A stretch of DNA of 7,293 nucleotides from contig CANRLD010000087.1 of the NCBI GenBank assembly GCA_947631375.1, positions 1 through 7,293 of the forward strand. Direction: 5' to 3'. Source of the DNA: an uncultured Methylophaga sp. (GTDB lineage Bacteria > Pseudomonadota > Gammaproteobacteria > Nitrosococcales > Methylophagaceae). A program made the position numbers and the translations under genes. The notes below the pieces were generated by a model. The model saw only the letters and a program-made list of their open reading frames with translations. It did not search any database and was not told where the DNA came from. Positions 5,979 through 7,293 of this stretch are shown piece by piece. Numbering within the stretch: position 1 is the stretch's first letter; every line of letters begins with the position of its first letter.

Positions 5979-6697
5979 ATGAAAAAAACAATCTCATTTA
6001 TAAATGATACTTTCTGGTCCGATGAACCAACCAGTAAATTCGAGCAGCTATGGCGTTTACCGCAAAACTGGTTTGATACGCCAAATACAGAGCGAGGCGG
6101 CTGGAGCGGCGTAACGCAAAATCGCCTAGCCAGCCTGCAAGGCGACGTAAATGTTTTTATCAAACGCCAGCAACATTACGACACCCTTTCACCGGCATAC
6201 CAACGTTTGAAAAAGAACTCAAAAACATCCTTCGGCTGCAAAAGCTTGGGGTTCCCACGCTGGAACCTCTGTTCTTTGGCAAACAGGCTGGCAAAGCCAT
6301 CCTGGTCACCAAAGCACTGGAGGGTTATCGCTCATTGGATAACATCAATCCCGCAGCGCTTTCTGTTTCAAGCAGATATCGGCTACTGGCCAAACTCGCG
6401 CGCCTGACCCGTAAAATGCATACAAAACGCTATATGCACAACTGTTTCTACCCGAAACATATCTTTGTGAAATTACGTGACAACGGCGAATGGTCGATTC
6501 GACTGATCGATCTGGAAAAACTGCGCTGGCGCTTTAGTTCATACTTCGCCATGAAAAGGGATTTATCAACGTTCAATCGTCATGCTGATAAGCGCTGGAC
6601 GACAAAAGACCGTCTGTATTTTTTTAAACACTATCTGCAAAGCAATGTCTTGACGGCAAAGGACAAAAATCTATGGTTGCGTTTGAGCAGTAAATGA
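5979..6697 (+). pseudogene. inaA: InaA/Kdo-kinase family LPS core kinase, broken by a frameshift (likely small deletion)
   Basis: Two frames together spell one InaA-type lipopolysaccharide kinase (protein-kinase-like fold; family members phosphorylate or are thought to phosphorylate core sugars). The first frame runs from the ATG at 5979 to about 6182 and includes ERGGWSGV (residues 38-45, glycine loop) and VFIKRQQHYD with the invariant lysine K62. From about 6182 the +2 frame takes over with HPFTGIPTFEKELKNILRLQ and LGVPTLEPLFFG. It goes on to the catalytic HNCFYPKHIF (codons from 6437) and the metal-binding LIDLEKLRW (D at 6509-6511), ending at the TGA 6695-6697. The joined product would have about 239 residues, slightly short for the family. 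Relatives usually have about nine residues between KRQ and HP, including an R-T or R-S pair. Here only 11 nt remain, which points to loss of about 16 nt. As written, the first frame reads on to 6407 as 74 unrelated residues. It sits 18 nt after waaF. Confidence 0.85.
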
Positions 6698-6718
6698 TTA
6701 AGAAACGATGGTGTCGCC

Positions 6719-6740
6719 TGACTCAAAATAGGCTGAGTTA
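6719..6740 (+). terminator. Weak hairpin after the InaA-family gene
   Basis: TGACTCA (6719-6725) and TGAGTTA (6734-6740) can pair over seven positions, one of them G-U, around an 8-nt loop. An A-rich then T-containing tract (AAAAATTAATTT) follows, but there is no run of T. It is a poor intrinsic terminator. It may be only a pause site or chance. Confidence 0.2.
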
Positions 6741-6750
6741 AAAATTAATT

Positions 6751-6759
6751 TGATATTAA
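6751..6759 (+). promoter_or_regulatory. Possible extended -10 element before the GT4 gene
   Basis: TGATATTAA has the TG-n-hexamer form, with TATTAA matching four of six consensus positions. It lies in an AT-rich 77-nt gap after the broken kinase gene. Transcription would start about 9 nt before the ATG at 6775, leaving almost no room for a ribosome binding site; none is seen. No -35 box is convincing. Low support. Confidence 0.18.
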
Positions 6760-6774
6760 TGGTATTTATAGAAA

Positions 6775-7266
6775 ATGGAAGCAGTCAAAGATACTCGATT
6801 AAACAACGGCCAGGCGTCTTGTATCTTACAGATTTGTCATTCCTACTATGACCCTTTTCTTGATTGCGCCCGTCAATACGCCGTACTTTTCCAAGGCACT
6901 CCTTACAAAGTTATCACGGTGTTTTTATCTGGTAAGCCCGATCCACTGGTTGCAGAAAAGGCTTGCTCCGACGAAGTGATATTCCTAGATTATAAAAGCA
7001 AACAGTTAAGCGGACTTAAGCTGGGCATCATCAGCAAGATCCATCAGCTTGAAAAAAAATATAACTTTGTTGCCTGCATAGCTCACCGGGCTAAGCCTAC
7101 CTATATCGCTGCTATCGCTACTAAGTTACCGATCTTGAGTATTCGCCATTCTTTCGGCGATTTTGATCGATTTGGCCGAAGACTATTGGTCAATATGTTT
7201 AAAGAGCGATTAACCTTGTTGGCCGTATCCAATGCGGTGATTTCACCGTCCCGATTTATCTTATAG
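6775..7266 (+). CDS. GT4-type glycosyltransferase, N-terminal domain only, ended early by an amber codon
   Basis: The 163 residues resemble the N-terminal acceptor domain of LPS core glycosyltransferases of family GT4 found beside waa genes in pseudomonads and relatives. Recognisable blocks are LQICHSYYDPFLDCARQYA (18-36), GTPYKVITVFLSGKPD (41-56), DEVIFLDYKSKQLSGLKL (66-83), CIAHRAKPTYIA (101-112), IRHSFGDFDRFGRRLLVN (123-140) and LLAVSNAV (148-155). Full members have roughly 370 residues, with the sugar-nucleotide-binding domain in the second half. Here TAG at 7264-7266 ends the frame where the family goes on with an LPxW...RI...LYNR segment. The 27 nt after the stop in the same frame read PTSWKRICS, which could be that segment. 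The gene may therefore be a nonsense pseudogene; the window ends too soon to decide. The ATG has no clear ribosome binding site. Its location after waaF and inaA fits LPS core assembly. The acceptor and donor sugars cannot be told. Confidence 0.75.
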   Translation: MEAVKDTRLNNGQASCILQICHSYYDPFLDCARQYAVLFQGTPYKVITVFLSGKPDPLVAEKACSDEVIFLDYKSKQLSGLKLGIISKIHQLEKKYNFVACIAHRAKPTYIAAIATKLPILSIRHSFGDFDRFGRRLLVNMFKERLTLLAVSNAVISPSRFIL

Positions 7267-7293
7267 CCTACCAGCTGGAAGCGAATCTGTTCT

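Noticed and set aside
6171..6190. Programmed frameshift or phase-variable repeat in inaA
   Set aside because: There is no slippery heptamer, homopolymer run or tandem repeat at the junction; a deletion explains the missing residues better.
6183..6407. Continuation of the first inaA frame as a real C-terminus
   Set aside because: The residues after about 6182 in that frame have no family pattern, while the +2 frame carries the whole conserved kinase core.

Overview
The window looks like ordinary chromosome from a gammaproteobacterium. Every recognisable gene has its closest known relatives there: RsmE, a DUF3301 protein, PrmC, MoeB, PgeF, heptosyltransferase II (WaaF), an InaA/Kdo-kinase family protein and a GT4 glycosyltransferase. 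DUF3301 and the base composition (near 50% GC by eye) fit Aeromonadales/Alteromonadales-type bacteria such as Tolumonas. That placement is a weak guess from memory. I see no rRNA, tRNA, insertion sequence, phage gene or CRISPR array.

Layout: two divergent transcription units meet at about 2456-2552. Leftward (minus strand) runs rsmE, a DUF3301 membrane protein (ATGA overlap with rsmE), a possible 35-residue ORF, prmC, and moeB, which is cut by the window edge. RsmE and PrmC serve translation by methylating 16S rRNA and release factors respectively. MoeB serves molybdopterin synthesis. Rightward (plus strand) runs an inositol-monophosphatase-family gene, pgeF (8-nt overlap), a ZIP metal transporter, waaF, a broken inaA-type LPS kinase gene, and the N-terminal part of a GT4 glycosyltransferase gene.

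The last three plus-strand genes form an LPS core segment. WaaF adds the second heptose, InaA-type kinases are thought to modify core sugars, and GT4 enzymes extend the core. The part after waaF is damaged. inaA is split into two frames at about 6171-6184, where family alignment suggests about 16 nt are missing. The GT4 ORF meets an amber codon at residue 164, about halfway through the normal length.

I did not find a novel defence, mobile or regulatory system. The points most worth a second look are the inaA lesion, the amber codon in the GT4 gene, a possible leaderless mRNA for the IMPase-family gene (extended -10 box placed so that transcription would start at the ATG), and the unannotated small ORF ending 4 nt before prmC.
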